This document shows, piece by piece, positions 1 to 11,699 of a DNA stretch of 64,000 nt. The translations under genes were made by a program, and so were the position numbers. Source of the stretch: Cercis canadensis (lineage: Eukaryota; Streptophyta; Magnoliopsida; Fabales; Fabaceae); the NCBI GenBank assembly GCA_003255065.1, contig QAOA01006784.1, positions 4,591 to 68,590 on the forward strand, read 5' to 3'. Under the pieces are notes generated by a model. The model saw nothing but the letters and a program-made list of their open reading frames with translations, did no database searches and had not been told where the DNA came from. Within the stretch, counting starts at the first letter, position 1, and every line of letters begins with the position of its first letter.

Positions 1-2190
1 AAAATAAATAAATTTAAAATTATTATAAATATATAAATAAATTATAAAACTATAATATTGAAGTCACTTTCTCACAATTAAAAAGTTTAAATTAGACAAC
101 TCAAAAGTTATACATGCAAGGACACACTGCCACTTTTCTCAACCCATCTATCATCAAATCAAATCATTGAGATAACTGACACGATTATAGCACCCTAAGA
201 TGGCCAATCTTTCGACTCTATCATATGAGAAATTATGTCCGCGTACTAAACGTAGAAGTAAATAATCTAAATCATTTTAAAAAAATTATTCCATGATATT
301 CATATAATAAATTATTAGGTGTGATTTAATAGTAAGAGATATTAATAATTTACATTTAAATTTTTATATCATCATATAACAAAACAATTTATATAATTTT
401 ACATGTGCGTGTGACAAAAAAAAAGCATTTGACTTTTATAAAAAAAAATTATGACACTTACTCCTAATCCTCTCATTGGGGCATGTATTTTTTCTGTTCA
501 ACCAAACCCAAGAGGCAAAGAAGGGCATGTTAACTAGAAAAAGAACGAGGGCCAATTGAAAGACAGGCCTTAATGGGGTGAAATATAATTGGACCACAAG
601 CTCAGGAACGAGAAAACTCATACAAATTTGTACCAAAATAAAAAAAATATAATTGGACCACTTCCAATTGAGGCAGTGCCACACCCAATTCTAGACCCCA
701 AAAAAAGCACTCAATTGATAAGTGGTGCAATTAATAGATAATACTCTTTTATTTTCACATCTAATCAGCTTTGATATATGACATCTACGAAATAGTTTGT
801 AGTCAAACTATACTGAAATTCTCTTTAAAATTTTATCTTTAAAATTTGTAAGTTTCGTGTTTAAATTTAGAATCGTAACTAAAAATATATATAAAAAAAA
901 AATATGGCATATGATAATAATGTCCGAAGACTCAGCTAAGTTTGTGCTTTGTTTAGACACCATACCATAGTATTATGGTAGTCACAAACAGTTGAGTTCA
1001 GTTGCTACATTGTTTTTTTTTTGGTTGGATACAATGAAAGATAGCGGATTAAGTAGAAAGCAAACCACACACAGTTGTCGGGTTGGATGTCCCAATGCAT
1101 AAAGAAGATGAGGTTTAGGCTTAAATTGAACTAACTTAATTTTTTTTCTGGTACAATTCAAATTTTGTTACACTCTTTTTAAGTGGTGTGACAAAAATTA
1201 GGTTGCAATTATTTTATGCCAGCTAACTACTAATTCATTAGAAATCATCATATCATAAATAGATGAAAATAAATAAATAAATACATACTAAATAGTTTGT
1301 GACCGAATAATATTATTAAAATTATTCTTAAGACTTATAGATTTTACATTTAAATAAAAAATAAAAATAAAAATAAATAGATAAATATAAAGAAAAGCAT
1401 GTTGTGGCAACACAATTTATGATCTAGTCCATCACATTAAGAAAAAAGAAAAGTTATGATCTAGTCCAATATAATAGGAACACAACGACAAACATAAAGC
1501 CCAACCATTGCGAGAGAAAAAAACAAGTCTGATATAAATGTGGGCTGTGGCCCAAAATTCTATTATATCACAGCTACGAGAGAAACTGCTTCGTTCCAGA
1601 AAAAAACAAAAACACACGAGAGAAATTGCTTTTAATAATTATTATTATATTTAAAAAAGGAAAAAATGTAGCCCCAAGTTGAATCCCCCCTTTTTTTTAT
1701 GTGTTAAACATCACATTTATTTATTTTTTATATATATTCTTTTGGCTGACTATATATAATTATATTTAAACATGATAGTTATATGTGTTTATACATGATA
1801 GTCATATTTAAATAAAATAATCACATAAATTAAGAGGTATTTTGATAATTTCACTAAATAGATTAAGCACCTACTTAAATTTTATTTTCCTTCTACACTT
1901 TATATCTATGATATTTTATTTTAAAATTTAGAACATTAAAATAATTCTCTCAAATATTATGTAGTCATTGGATACTAAATTTGAAGANTATTATTTAGTC
2001 ATTGGATACTAAATTTGAAGAAACAATCAAAAAAAATGCTAAAGCTGCCGTAGCCATTATTCTAGATTTCACCACCGTTTCCCTTTATTTAATGAGAAAG
2101 AACTTTGAAATCCAAGTAAAACACATGGGATTCAAGTTCACACATGGACTTAATTAATAATTTGGATAGGAACAAGCCTCGAATTTATTT
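1..2190. other. AT-rich intergenic DNA
   Basis: I see no gene here. Short open frames at 436-684 and 1432-1617 (minus) have no recognisable domain and look like chance frames in AT-rich DNA. A single N lies at 1988 (see the next entry). Confidence 0.6.
1957..2021. repeat. 31-bp direct repeat around a single N (contig join)
   Basis: About 31 bases ending at 1987 are repeated almost exactly at 1990-2021, on either side of the N at 1988. The pattern matches an unmerged overlap between two contig ends. The same pattern recurs at larger size elsewhere in the window. Confidence 0.7.
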
Positions 2191-2194
2191 TAGT

Positions 2195-5100
2195 TTTTTT
2201 AGTTTAGGTATATTCACGTGTCTTGTATGTATATTGAAGCTAAGTATACAGATCCTAAGTTTAAATCTAACTTTGCCTATGACAAAATAAAATAAAATTT
2301 AATGATGTTCAAAAAAAAGAAAGAAAAAAACCATATCTTTGAATGAGACTTGAACATGTTATTTTGTATCAAATTCTAAATATAAAATCTCTTATATTTC
2401 ATTATGTGGATTCTAATTAACAAGCATTATGATTATGAAGATTCAAATCACTAAATAGTGTGATATGGGAATATAAGTACATACAACATAATTAAATTTT
2501 TACCCTTATATCTTTAATTAAAAAAATTAGTTTTATTTATCTATGACAAAAAAAAAATAGTAGTGTCCTCTAGAAGATATCCTAATGAAGGATACTTGGT
2601 ATTTCATTTTAGAGATTTTGCGTTCAAATCTCATTGAGACTAAGTCAAGCAAGATGAGAGGAGATGAACTACACCTTCTATTATATATAGCCTCAAGCAA
2701 ATAAAAAAAAAAAAATCACTAAATAGTGTAATTTTTTGATTGCTGAAGATATTCATCAATATTTGTACTGTAATATGAACATAGAAAAATATGGTGAATG
2801 CTACAAGTTTTTGACCGAAAATACCTCAAGAAATTGATGATGTAACCTCCTGCCTATGAGGTGCTGAATTTGCCATCTGCATTTCGTGGTACTTAAGTGA
2901 AAATTATAGTGATGGGCAGTAGCACTGTATTAACATATCTAATTTTCCAACACCAATCAATATATACTTCATTGAATTAGTCCAAGTATATTTTTATGGT
3001 TATTTCATTCAAATAAAAACCAATAAATAATAATTTTGGAAAATCAACGGCATGCTTGGGGAGTCCAACATATTAATTTCACACTCAATATGTTCATTGT
3101 CATTCTTAGTCAATGCTTTTTTTGGTCCAATTCTTATTTGATAATCAATAATTAATATTTAATGTTTCCTTAAGCAATGCTCAAATTAAGTATACTGCCT
3201 GTCTTTCAAAAAAAAATATATATTAAATATACTGCCAATTATTACTTTGCATTCATCGAACTTGATTCTCCCCATAGATCAACTACATGAATTTCCTTTT
3301 ATAAAACAATCAACTACGTGAACTAATTAGCCTAACTAGTTTAGGCATGTTTCACGTGTCTTGTATATTGTATATAACATGATAAGAAGCTAACTATACA
3401 TTGAATCATCAACAAAACAAAATTATTTCAGTAATTTGTGAGTCTAATACTCTAATAGGACCTTTAGATCATAAAAATTAAATGTTAAAAAATTTAGAGT
3501 TAAATAATTTTTTTGTCTCTGAATTATTTTTCAAATGTCACTTTAATCTTTAATTTATTTTTTGTGTCACTTTAATCTTTGAATAATTATATTGTTAATC
3601 AAATTAGTCATCTGTAACACTAAAAATAATTATTTAAAGGACTAATTTAACAAGCGGAGTGATTATTTGAGTATTAAAGTGACACAAAAATAAATAAATG
3701 ACTAAAGTAATATTTAAAAAATAATTCAAGAACAAAAAATATATTTTACTCAAAATTTTATTTCATGTGTACTCTTTTTTTTTCCTAATGTATTGAACTT
3801 TATGTAACCAATAAAAAAAAAAAAACCATTTTGCTTGACACTTGAATATATGATTTTGTATCAAATTCTAAATATGCAATTTCTTTGATTTCATCACATG
3901 GATTGCAATTAACAAGCATTATGAAGATTCAAATAATAATAAATAGAATATATAATTTGTCTGCCGAAGATATTCATAGTCAATAATATCAACATAGAAA
4001 ATGCTAAACGATACAAGTTTTTGACCTAAAATACCTCAAGCAATCGATGTAGCATCCTGCCTGTCTATTTTTCCATTCAGAATGGCTTCTCTCTCCCACC
4101 GCGAATTTGCCACCTGCATTTCGTGGTACCTTCGGTGAACATTATAGAGATGGATAGTAGCACTTGTTAATTAACGTATCTAATCTTCAAACACAAATCA
4201 ATACTTCATTGAATTAGTCCAACTATATTCTTATGGTTATTTCATTGAAATAGAAACTATGACAAACCAATAAATAAAAGTTTAGAAAATCAACGGCATG
4301 CTTTGCCAGTCCAAGAAGGCAAGTAATTAATCAAAGAAAATGAATTACCTTCTGGAAAATCAAAGAAAATCAGAGGGATAAATCCTAAGTTTTTCTTTGT
4401 TCTGAGTCAACAAGAAGGTTTATCAGAAGAAGGCAAGTAATTAATCAAAACTAAAATAAAACACTAAATTAAAATGAATTCGTTTAGCTTATTAGTTCAG
4501 CTAACTACTTAAACTATAGGAGTGAGTACACAAGAATTGAACAAGATCGAAGTGAAGGTTAAGGTGCGTCAACATTGAACAAGTTAAAAAGCCATATGTA
4601 ACTCTTCATATATAAAACCAAGAAAAAGCAATAACCAAAAGGACATGCGCCCAACATTTCCATGCATAATGGCAGCACGTCGATGATATCACGTGCTGTG
4701 CCCGTGATTTCCCATTCACATTTGGAAGACCAAGGGTTGATGCCACGTGTACTGAAGTTGCCTTGCAATTTGCAAATGGGAGAAACAGATAAATTAAGAT
4801 GAATATCATATTATCATTGACTGATAAAACACTGCAAGCAGGGAGAAGGAAATTCTCAACATTCACTTATTTAGATAACAAACGACACGTCTCAACCAGA
4901 GAAGAGTCAAGAAAGTATACAAAGAAATCAATGATCTCTTTGTTATTCATCTTTACAAGTAATCGTGGTTCGTGGATAGAACTCTTGACATTTCGTTCCA
5001 ATCGCTTATCATACTGGATAGTAACACTTAATAAAATATCTAATCTTCCAACACATATAAATCCTTCAATATTGAATCAGTCAAATTATATTTTTATGGT

Positions 5101-5610
5101 TATGTCATTGAAATACAAACTAGGAAAAATCAATATATCAAATGACCTTCTTCCTTGAAATGTAGCTTTAGCCATCTAATGAAGCAATTAATTACCATGT
5201 GGAAAATTGAAGAAAATCAAAGGGATATGAACCCTAATAATTAATGTTTTTCTTTGTTTAGTTAATTTATTAACAAAGTCTTAAACAAAATTGAATTCGT
5301 TTAGCTTAATAGTTCAGTTAACTACTTGAACTAAATGACCACTCAAGCATTAAACAAGATAGAAGTCTAGGTTAAGGTACGTCAACATTCAACAAGCCAT
5401 TCCGTATAACATTAATAAAGACTCAGAAAAGGCAACTGGTAAAATGGCATGCGCCCGAGATTTCCATGCATAATGGCAGCACGTCGATGATGTCACGTGC
5501 TGTGCCCGTGATTTCCAATTCACATTTGGAAGACTAAAGGGTTGATGCCACGTATACTGAAATTGCCTTGTACATGGGATGGGAGAAACTAATTCTGCCT
5601 CCACAATACT
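2195..5610. repeat. Diverged local tandem duplications (three blocks)
   Basis: Blocks of this region match each other. The stretch near 2195-3110 matches 3325-4320: both contain a cacgtgtcttgta segment, a tttgtatcaaattctaaat segment, a gcatttcgtggtac segment and a ggttatttcatt segment in the same order. The stretch 4145-4775 matches 5010-5575 and shares the block gcagcacgtcgatgat near 4670 and 5478. The second block carries an extra inverted-repeat insertion at about 3488-3763. No intact reading frame spans the units. The most conserved part (4640-4760 and 5440-5570) gives similar peptides on the minus strand that I cannot assign, so a decayed gene or a duplicated regulatory stretch are both possible. 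Confidence 0.6.
3488..3763. mobile_element. Inverted-repeat MITE-like insertion
   Basis: The left arm (from about 3488, with cactttaatctttaattt) and the right arm (ending about 3763, with attaaagtgacacaaa) are imperfect inverted copies of roughly 110 bases each. The central part is short. The element is present in the second block of the local tandem duplication but not at the matching place in the first block (around 2300), so it inserted after duplication. There is no coding capacity. Family is not recognised, and the target duplication is unclear in this AT-rich context. Confidence 0.55.
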
Positions 5611-5993
5611 TATATTTATATGTTTTTTTGCCAACAAAAACAGATCAATATCATTATTGAGTTATAAAAAAGTATATCAGGTTCACTATTTAGATCATAA
5701 AACAACTCTTCTCAAATTAAAATTTAAAAAAAAGGTTTAATTAGAATCACTAATAATCTTTACTAGTAATCATAAATAAAACTCTTAAATGACCTAAAAT
5801 ATATAACTACTAATCCGGAAAAGTCAACGAGCGACCGACATTCCACGTTTCAATTTTTTTTATTAATTTTTTTTTTAAAAAATGTCTGAGAGTCTCTCAC
5901 TTTTGTAATTTAGCATTTTTATTAAATTATTTTTGGATTTGTCACTGCGACTAATTAAATTGTGATCGAGATTCATCTGCCTCACTTTGAAAC

Positions 5994-6976
5994 CATATAC
6001 TTTTTCAGTGAACAACGTTGCCAGCAGAAAACATGTGTAACCATTTGCAAGGTGCCTCATATACACAAGCATTTGCCAAGCCGAGAACTAAATATTAAAT
6101 ATCATAGTGAGGTCGACACACCATACTAGAAAATACCTAATTAACAAAGCAACTTAGGCAACAAGAAGTAGACATTACTCATGTTCACATTTGTTCACAG
6201 CTCAATGATTGCACCTTAATTTAATGTTGTGCTACTTATAATATCAATTTATTTCACATTCACACTTCATGCAATCTGAATTGACTACCTCTATCAAAAC
6301 TTTAAAGGATCTTATTGAAATTTTTATCAAACAAAATTTAAATTAATTTTGCAACTCATTGGATGTGCAACTTGACTTTTGGGTAATAAAAATTGATTTT
6401 TTTTTCTATTAATTGAACTCAAATATAACTAGACAAATAATTGTATGCATTGGTTTATATGAAAAGTAGTAAAATTGTTTTNCATATATACTTTTTCAGT
6501 GAACAACGTTGCCAGCAGAAAACATGTGTAACCATTTGCAAGGTGCCTCATATACACAAGCATTTGCCAAGCCGATAACTAAATAGTAAATATCATAGTG
6601 AGGTCGACACACCATACTAGAAAATACCTAATTAACAAAGCAACTTAGGCAACAAGAAGTAGACATTACTCATGTTCACATTTGTTCACAGCTCAATGAA
6701 TGCACCTTAATTTAATGTTGTGCTACTTAATTATAATATCAATTTATTTCACATTCACACTTCATGCAATCTGAGTTGACTACCTCTATCAAAACTTTAA
6801 AGGATCTTATTGAAATTTTTATCAAACAAAATTTAAATTAATTTTGCAACTCATTGGATGTGCAACTTGACTTTTGGGTAATAAAAATTGATTTTTTTTT
6901 CTATTAATTGAACTCAAATATAACTAGACAAATAATTGTATGCATTGGTTTATATGAAAAGTAGTAAAATTGTTTT
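5994..6976. repeat. ~490-bp direct duplication around a single N (contig join)
   Basis: 5994-6481 and 6483-6976 are near-identical and separated only by the N at 6482. Differences are a few substitutions (for example gaactaaatattaa against taactaaatagtaa), a 2-base difference at the start and a 4-base difference in a TTAA run. That level fits two alleles or overlapping contig ends better than an old duplication. No gene is seen in it. Confidence 0.8.
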
Positions 6977-9339
6977 AGAGAGGTGATGTAAAGTGACGTG
7001 GTGGCACACCTTAATGAATTTATGGGCCCAAAGTGATTTTGAATTCGTGGATATAATAATTGAATTTCCGATGGGTTGGGATTGTGGGCTCTTGGATGAT
7101 AGTGTTGTGGCAACTAGCCAGTAGCCAGCAAAATGGGACCAAAAGGTGCAGTTTGTGAACATGAAAGTTGGTGGAGGAGCCGACTGAAACTCACCAACCA
7201 CTAACAAAAGTTGTGTACTCTAATTCTTGGTAATTTGCAGGTGGTCCAACGTTTAATCTTCAACCATTTTTTAATGTTGTGAGTACTATGTTATTTATTT
7301 GAAGTATCCAATAATTCCACAAATCACAACGCTGTTCCTTCCTACTATATTCATTCTTCACTTACTCTTTCTACGTTGTAGAGAAACAGTAATAATAAGT
7401 CAATAAATAACAAACACATATAATTTTCAAAGAACATGGCTGCACGATAATTGGGATTATCATGAAAACTGCATCATTACTATTTACTACAAAGTGGGGG
7501 GAACAAAAGAAAAAAAGAAAGAGAAAAACGAATAAAGAATTGGAAGATCGATGTGGATGAGCACCAGCAGCAGCGCACGTGAATGAGCAATAACACCTAG
7601 AGTGAAAGATTCCTTTCGCTAGTTTGCGTTCACACCTACTTTAATGAGCATCAGATGCCAACCCTAAACCTTTTCACACCTAAACCACCTCAGCCTTAGC
7701 TTTTGGATAGTAGCTAGCTGGCTTAATTTCCTGACTCAACTAGACAGGCTTTGCTGGCGGCTTATGGCTATTCTCGGCTTCATTATCTAAGTTTAGTCTC
7801 AATTAATTTGAAAAAGTACCTAATATTTGTGCCTGTATTATTTTAATCTCTAATAAATTATTTTTACATGAGTTTACAATGAAATCTGTTCCAAGCTTCA
7901 TTTTCCTAATATTCTGATGATAATTATATTGGGTCAAGTCAGTGGTCAAATTCAAATGGGTGGATTCAAGTGATGATTGCAAATTCAAATAGCTGAATTT
8001 TTGAAGTGATTTCTTGGTTATTGACCATATTTTCAAGGATGATTTTCCTTCAAATTGCAAATTTTGACATTAATAATTATTTTTCCATCTGATATGTAAT
8101 ATAGAAAAAATTTCTCTTGAATTGACTTTTCGTTATTGAAGAATTCTTGAAAATGATCAATGCATGACACAAGTATGATTTTATCAAAAAATTAAATTAG
8201 TTGATGTACAAATTAATATTCCAAATATAACCCTTTTTCTGGTCAAACATCGATCTCCTTTTAGTTTTGGACGCTTGGCTGTTATGTATATATATTAGTA
8301 TAATGAAATTTTTGAGTAATTTGTTGGATCAAAGATTTTTAATTCAAACATGTGTTCTGAAATAAAAAATCACTTTTCTTGACCAAACGACAGGGTTTAC
8401 ATGGCTTTGTTATGGTAGACTAACACACATCCAAACCATTGTAGAATGAAATTCAAGGCCTTCATAATTTACCATTAATTGCTATTCAAAGAATTCCTGA
8501 ATTATGAGTTGAAATCTTAATTAATCTTGTGTAATTTATAATTTTTTAATANTTTTAATATATATATAGAATTATATTATATCGTAATGCATTATAAATC
8601 TCTAATATAATTAAATTCACCAAAAATAATCTCTAATATTCTTATGAAAAAGCTCTAATATAAGGTAAATGCAATATTAATGATAAATAAAATAGATAAT
8701 CTTCAGCCAAAAAAGTGTTTTTTTTTTCTTTTAGATTTTATATCCATTTTCTTTGACAAACATATTTTCCATCCAACAAACATCAATATATGAATTATAT
8801 CTTTTTCGTAAATGTCATTTTTAAAAACAAACACGACCTTAGTGTTTTCTAATTTAATATGGAAAAAAAAAGTTTCCTCTTACAAATTATTCGAGTATTC
8901 TTAAAAATGATCAACGATATGAATTATTTATTCTAACCATCTTACACAATGTGCTTAGATTCCAATCTTAACTCACTCTTTTTTTCTTTTTTATTGAGAA
9001 ACATAAATTCATTGTATTAAGTTAACTGACACTTATACAATAATAAATAATATCATATGAAATTCTCAATACAATATTTTTTAAAATTTAAAAAGTTAAT
9101 ATACCCCAAAATAAACTTTTACATTTTTTTCCCTGTACTAAAAGGTGAATAAAGGTACGGCTCTAGGTCTTGACAAAACAAAGGCTATTGACATTTGACG
9201 ACAAATCATCTTTAATGGTAAAGAAAAACACTAAATGTATTGTAGCGAGGTTAAACACTTAGTTTATTTGAAGTATTATCTTTATAGGACATATAAAATA
9301 TGACAAAAAATTTTGAGGTCTACCCAAAATAGATGTTCA
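6977..9339. other. Intergenic DNA without a recognised gene
   Basis: The frames at 6904-7207 and 7803-8060 (minus) carry no recognisable motif. A single N at 8552 sits inside an 8-base tttaata repeat, again consistent with a minimal contig overlap. Confidence 0.5.
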
Positions 9340-10012
9340 ATTTGACGGATTAATCCACTAGAACATTAGATATGTCTTTGAACAAGGAGAATGTGTAAAA
9401 CACAATTGACATAATGAAACAATTTATTGAAAGGACAAACCATAATACCTAAAAAACACAAACAATTGAATAAAACATACAGATAAAATTGCCGTACCTA
9501 AACTCTTATCACACCTAAACAGTTTATATCAATTTTGACTATCATACTACTAGCTCATGCACTTTGATGAAACAACAAGAGGCCTTGGCTTAGCCTTAGG
9601 GTATTTCTGACTCGTCATGCAAAATCATTAGACCAACCATATAAGCTTGGTGTCATATTTAAACTTTCATTTTTTNATTTGACGGATTAATCCACTAGAA
9701 CATTAGATATGTCTTTGAACAAGGAGAATGTGTAAAACACAATTGACATAATGAAACAATTTATTGAAAGGACAAACCATAATACCTAAAAAACACAAAC
9801 AATTGAATAAAACATAAAGATAAAATTGCCGTACCTAAACTCTTATCACACCTAAACAGTTTATATCAGTTTTGACTATCGTACTACTAGCTCATGCACT
9901 TTGATGAAACAACAAGAGGCCTTGGCTTAGCCTTAGGGTATTTCTGACTCATCATGCAAAATCATTAGACCAACCATATAAGCTTGGTGTCATATTTAAA
10001 CTTTCATTTTTT
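9340..10012. repeat. ~336-bp direct duplication around a single N (contig join)
   Basis: 9340-9674 and 9676-10012 are near-identical copies flanking the N at 9675. Only scattered mismatches separate them (catacaga/cataaaga, atcaat/atcagt, ctcgtcat/ctcatcat). The block has no coding potential. Confidence 0.8.
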
Positions 10013-10046
10013 CTCTTCTTGTACTATGCAAATGTTATTTTCTTTA

Positions 10047-10587
10047 AGTTTAATTACAATTTTGGTTATCTTATTTTAACAACTTAAACTTTTGGTCCCT
10101 CTATTTTTAAAAATGAATAATTTAGTCCTTCTATATTCATAAAATGTGTAATTTTGGTCATTTTGGTTTTAAGTCAAAATTTCTCAAGTCTATTTTAAGG
10201 TGTAAAGTTATCTGATTTATAGTCTCACCATTCAAATTAACAAGTTACATATTGTGAATTTCCTTACAAAATTTCAGCTCGATCTAATAGTGAATGAATC
10301 TAGTTTTGCAGTTAGATGAAAACTTATCGTTTTGATATTTTGGGCTGAGCCCCATTGTTTGATTGTACTAAAATTTTATGGGTAGATTTGCAAGACGTAA
10401 ATCTTCAATCTGAACGGTGAGATTGTGAATTGAAGAACTTTACACCTTAAACTAGACTTAAGAAATGACAAAAGGATCAAAATTACACATTTTATGAATA
10501 TAAAGAGACTAAATTGTTCATTTTTAAAATAAAGTAACAAAAAAATTTAAATAATTAAAATAAGGGAACCAAAATTATAATTAAGTC
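10047..10587. mobile_element. Foldback element, long terminal inverted repeats (copy 1)
   Basis: This ~541-bp element is one large imperfect hairpin. The left end reads agtttaattacaattttgg and the right end is its inverted counterpart (aaaattataattaagtc). It is the same family as the copies at 15904, 45571 and 59851 but more diverged. Each arm is about 250 bases and there is no open frame. The flanks are T-rich and give no clear target duplication. By its relatives, which show 9-bp duplications, it is probably a non-autonomous Mutator-like element. Confidence 0.75.
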
Positions 10588-10927
10588 TTTTTTTATTACA
10601 TAATTACATGATGATACAAATATTTAAACTTACATTTTTTTTTTATAAAATACTTAAACCATTTACTATTAGACTACATTTAACAACTTAAGTACTTAAG
10701 GCTATATATGCTTTAGCAAAAGAAGAAGTATTCATCAATGTGTATAATGTCAATTTTCAACAAATTTTGTTGAAATTCCCGCACTATTTCAAAGAAATTA
10801 CCACAGATTTTAGATTAATTTAGTATAATTTTTTAATCTAAATCAATTACATTATAACAAAGTAATTTTACTTCGACCACCCCTTAACATATAAGATCCT
10901 TTCAAGTGATTTTTGTTGGTCCTATTA

Positions 10928-11149
10928 TTAATTATTTATATTAACAACAAAAGCATGGTTCCAAGTTCCAAAATGGGAAGCCGAAGCCAAAGGCAAGCCA
11001 AGTGCAGGAGCCGCATTCACCGACGGCTCGAGTTGTGCAGAATTGGTCCCGGGTCTCATCACATGCTCTAGACTAGAGGCAAGGTCAAAGGTCCCATGAG
11101 TTTCCATGTAGGAGACCATGTCATCCCTGCTACATCTGCGTGGCATCAA
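10928..11149 (-). other. GC-richer 73-codon open frame, unassigned
   Basis: An open frame starting MMPRRCSRDD ends before 10928 on the minus strand. It lies in a patch noticeably richer in G and C than its surroundings and about 200 bases upstream of the divergently placed gene at 11352. I recognise no domain, signal peptide or membrane segment. It could be a small protein gene sharing a bidirectional promoter, a remnant of a gene, or just the GC-rich promoter of its neighbour. Confidence 0.2.
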
Positions 11150-11205
11150 AATTAGGTTTGACTCTTTCTACTCCATTCACACGCTCCCTCACCTCTTTTA
11201 TCTCC

Positions 11206-11212
11206 TATATAT
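11206..11212 (+). promoter_or_regulatory. TATA box of the 11352 gene
   Basis: TATATAT preceded by CTCC lies 140 bases before the ATG at 11352. It is followed by a long pyrimidine-rich leader (11228-11310), typical of plant core promoters with a Y patch. Confidence 0.55.
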
Positions 11213-11351
11213 CGCCCCCAAAACCTCTCTCTTCTCTGTAATTTGCTATCTTCAAACACAAGAACACCTCTCTTCCCTTTTTTCTTTCTCTCCTCTTTCT
11301 TTCCCCTTTTCATCTAGCTAGCTAGCACAGTCTCCAACCAAAGCAACTCAA

Positions 11352-11669
11352 ATGGGCAATTGTTTGAAGTCACAATCCTCGTCGAAATACGCCAGCGATG
11401 ATGAAGAATGGGATCCGCCGGCATTGGAAGGTAGCAAAAATGGGTTGGTTGGAGGTGAGATTAATAATCATTCTACAAATAATGGTAAAACAAGAGAGGT
11501 AAAGATCAAGATCACAAAGAAGCAGTTGGAGGAATTGCTAGGTAAAGTGGATGTGAAGGAACTGAGGGTGGAACAAGTTTTGGCCCAGTTGTTGAACCAT
11601 AGTGATGCCTATCATGTACATCAACGCCCTTGGAGGCCTGCCCTACAAAGCATTCCTGAACTCAGTTGA
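11352..11669 (+). CDS. Small MGNC-type protein, PADRE/DUF4228-like
   Basis: This intronless gene encodes 105 aa. It begins MGNCLKS, with Gly2 and Cys4 in the arrangement seen in N-myristoylated and palmitoylated plant proteins, so plasma-membrane attachment is likely. An acidic, disordered N-terminal half (DDEEWDPP at 17-24) leads to a basic helix-like segment VKIKITKKQLEELL (about 50-63) and a tail with RPWRPALQSIPE. That C-terminal pattern is what I know from short plant proteins of the DUF4228/PADRE type, several of which respond to stress; the molecular function is not known. The start is chosen because of the MGNC motif and a TATA box 140 bases upstream. Family assignment is moderate, the gene call is good. 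Confidence 0.75.
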   Translation: MGNCLKSQSSSKYASDDEEWDPPALEGSKNGLVGGEINNHSTNNGKTREVKIKITKKQLEELLGKVDVKELRVEQVLAQLLNHSDAYHVHQRPWRPALQSIPELS

Positions 11670-11699
11670 TCTTAGCGTAGCTATACTTAAATATGAGGC

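Noticed and set aside
4799-5158. 119-codon frame on the plus strand
   Set aside because: It has no recognisable motif, the duplicated neighbour block does not keep the frame, and composition is like the surrounding non-coding DNA.
9555-9615. Box C/D snoRNA-like spacing: TGATGA at 9565-9570 and CTGA at 9607-9610
   Set aside because: No terminal stem pairs across the boxes, and no C'/D' boxes or guide to rRNA could be shown. The boxes are short enough to occur by chance.
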